In this document: positions 63,246 through 64,000 of the stretch, in pieces
Position numbering within the stretch: the first letter of the stretch is position 1
Layout of the letters: each line of letters begins with the position of its first letter
Notes under the pieces: generated by a model
Seen by the model: the letters and a program-made list of their open reading frames with translations, nothing else
Database searches by the model: none
What the model was told of the DNA's origin: nothing
Position numbers and translations under genes: made by a program
NCBI RefSeq assembly: GCF_900604315.1
Contig: NZ_LR026979.1
Location: 100,023 to 164,022 of the forward strand
Source: [Erwinia] mediterraneensis
GTDB lineage: Bacteria > Pseudomonadota > Gammaproteobacteria > Enterobacterales > Enterobacteriaceae
DNA length: 64,000 nucleotides
Direction of reading: 5' to 3'

Positions 63246-63827
63246 ATGACCACAGAGCTTTCACAGAAAGCCAGCGAAATCGTTGCTTACACCCGACGGC
63301 TTCTGGCGTCAGGTGGCTATAAAAGTTTCAGCTACGCTGATATCGCTGAACAGGTACAAATTCGCAAGGCCAGTATTCACCACCACTTTCCCAGTAAAGC
63401 GGAGCTGGTGCGCACGGTGGTGACACAATATCGTGCAGAAGCGCGTGAAGGGATGCGTATGCTGGATGAGAAGTTGAACGATCCTCTGGCTGAACTCAAC
63501 GCTTATGTCGATTACTGGTTCAACTGCATCAAAGACGGTTCTGCGCCCTTCTGTATCTGTGTCATGCTGGCCGTTGAGTTACCGGTCCTGCCGCCGGAAG
63601 TGGCGGCGGAAGTCACCGGGCATTTTCACGACCTTTCCGACTGGCTGACCTCGTTGTTAAGCAGAGGCGAGCGCAGCGGCATTTTCCAGCTGAAAGAGAC
63701 GCCCGCTGTTGAGGGCAAGGCCCTGATGGCGACAGTGCATGGTGCGATGCTGGCCGCGCGTGCCTATGATAATCCTGAGGTCTTCCGTCAGATTGTCCGT
63801 CCGGTCATTGAAAACATGACCCGCTAA
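63246..63827 (+). CDS. TetR-family transcriptional regulator
   Basis: 193 residues from ATG 63246; AGGAAGG six bases upstream favours it over the ATG at 63240. Helix-turn-helix at about 8-55 ('ASEIVAYTRRLLASGGYKSF', 'VQIRKASIHHHFPSKAELVR'), C-terminal domain with a Cys pair ('APFCICVMLAVELPVLPPEV') that might sense electrophiles, as in NemR-like proteins. The same operator type lies before this gene and after its terminator, so it probably represses itself and the gene starting beyond the right edge. Confidence 0.9.
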   Translation: MTTELSQKASEIVAYTRRLLASGGYKSFSYADIAEQVQIRKASIHHHFPSKAELVRTVVTQYRAEAREGMRMLDEKLNDPLAELNAYVDYWFNCIKDGSAPFCICVMLAVELPVLPPEVAAEVTGHFHDLSDWLTSLLSRGERSGIFQLKETPAVEGKALMATVHGAMLAARAYDNPEVFRQIVRPVIENMTR

Positions 63828-63830
63828 CCT

Positions 63831-63865
63831 GACAGCGATCTGCCGGATCGCTGTCATAATTTTTT
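63831..63865 (+). terminator. intrinsic terminator of the TetR gene
   Basis: GACAGCGATC (63831-63840) pairs perfectly with 63846-63855, loop of 5, followed by ATAATTTTTTA. It begins 3 bp after the stop codon. Confidence 0.85.
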
Positions 63866-63877
63866 ACCTGATTAACC

Positions 63878-63893
63878 TACCAACTAATAGGTA
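63878..63893. promoter_or_regulatory. second copy of the TetR operator, before the off-window gene
   Basis: TACCAACTAATAGGTA; its reverse complement TACCTATTAGTTGGTA matches the site at 63161 (TACCTATTAGTAGG...). With one flanking base each side it is CTACC-N8-GGTAG. It lies after the terminator, so it should control the next gene to the right. Confidence 0.6.
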
Positions 63894-64000
63894 GATATGC
63901 CAGGATACAAAAACGTGCTGAAAAGATGAGCTGTTTTTCAGCCATAGCGAGATTGAGCCTGGGGATTTCCGGGGCAGCACTGTCCGGAAAACTCACTGAC

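Overview
The window looks like an accessory-rich stretch of an Enterobacterales genome. Evidence for this is a yegT-yegU-yegV/yegW cluster arranged as in Escherichia coli, clear relatives of E. coli BdcA, AscG, LpxL, ArsC, CybB, Fsr, MdtJ/MdtI and YjbD, and a Salmonella-type tricarballylate (tcu) locus. An Enterobacteriaceae or Erwiniaceae (Pantoea/Erwinia-like) host is plausible, but the sequence alone does not settle the genus, nor whether this is chromosome or a large plasmid. No rRNA, tRNA or CRISPR array was seen.

Layout. 1-7 kb: an alpha/beta-hydrolase with its TetR regulator, a tartrate/D-malate dehydrogenase plus ACS-family transporter divergent from a LysR regulator, a small YjbD-like protein and a decayed GPH-family sugar transporter. 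7-13.7 kb: lpxL-like acyltransferase, arsC, a DUF7916-like protein, a TetR/Rid-protein pair, and a metallo-beta-lactamase-fold enzyme with a LysR regulator. 13.6-16.6 kb: a mosaic tandem duplication that holds an intact F-box-like gene and the wreck of a sister copy. 15.8-18.4 kb: a TetR-MFS-EthD efflux/detoxification operon with two matching operators. 18.5-21.3 kb: an SDR gene fused by overlap to an IolE-like remnant, a RelE-type toxin-antitoxin pair with a perfect 21-bp inverted repeat, and bdcA with operators but no visible bdcR.

21.7-27.5 kb: a beta-glucoside utilisation locus (AscG-like LacI repressor, PTS IIB-IIC-IIA, GH1 6-phospho-beta-glucosidase, ROK kinase) with two identical operators and a CRP-like site. 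27.7-31.7 kb: the yegTUVW cluster. 32-39.5 kb: cybB, a broken secreted-protein gene, a gene-poor 1.4 kb, fsr, an mdtJI-like pair, a DUF924 gene and an acyltransferase-3 gene. 40.4-51.7 kb: a nine-gene minus-strand catabolic cluster (acyl-CoA ligase, CoA transferase, SDR, thiolase, transporter, SMP-30 lactonase, transporter, glycerate kinase, CdaR-type regulator). Its content fits conversion of a 2-deoxyaldonate such as 2-deoxyribonate through CoA esters to acetyl-CoA and glycerate.

52-55.6 kb: an AT-rich islet with a complete Cre-type tyrosine recombinase, unrecognised small genes, and a wrecked HTH-antitoxin/PIN-toxin pair. 55.7-62 kb: tcuR-tcuA-tcuB-tcuC and a GabD-type aldehyde dehydrogenase. 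62.2-64 kb: a GcvA-like LysR regulator and a TetR regulator whose operator-like sequence appears both before its own gene and just before the right edge, where its target presumably begins.

The main themes are transport plus oxidation of organic acids and sugar acids, each under a local regulator with recognisable operator palindromes, and an unusual number of partly decayed genes. The most unusual items are the F-box gene duplication, the deoxyaldonate-type CoA pathway, the Cre-type islet and the orphan operators of bdcA.
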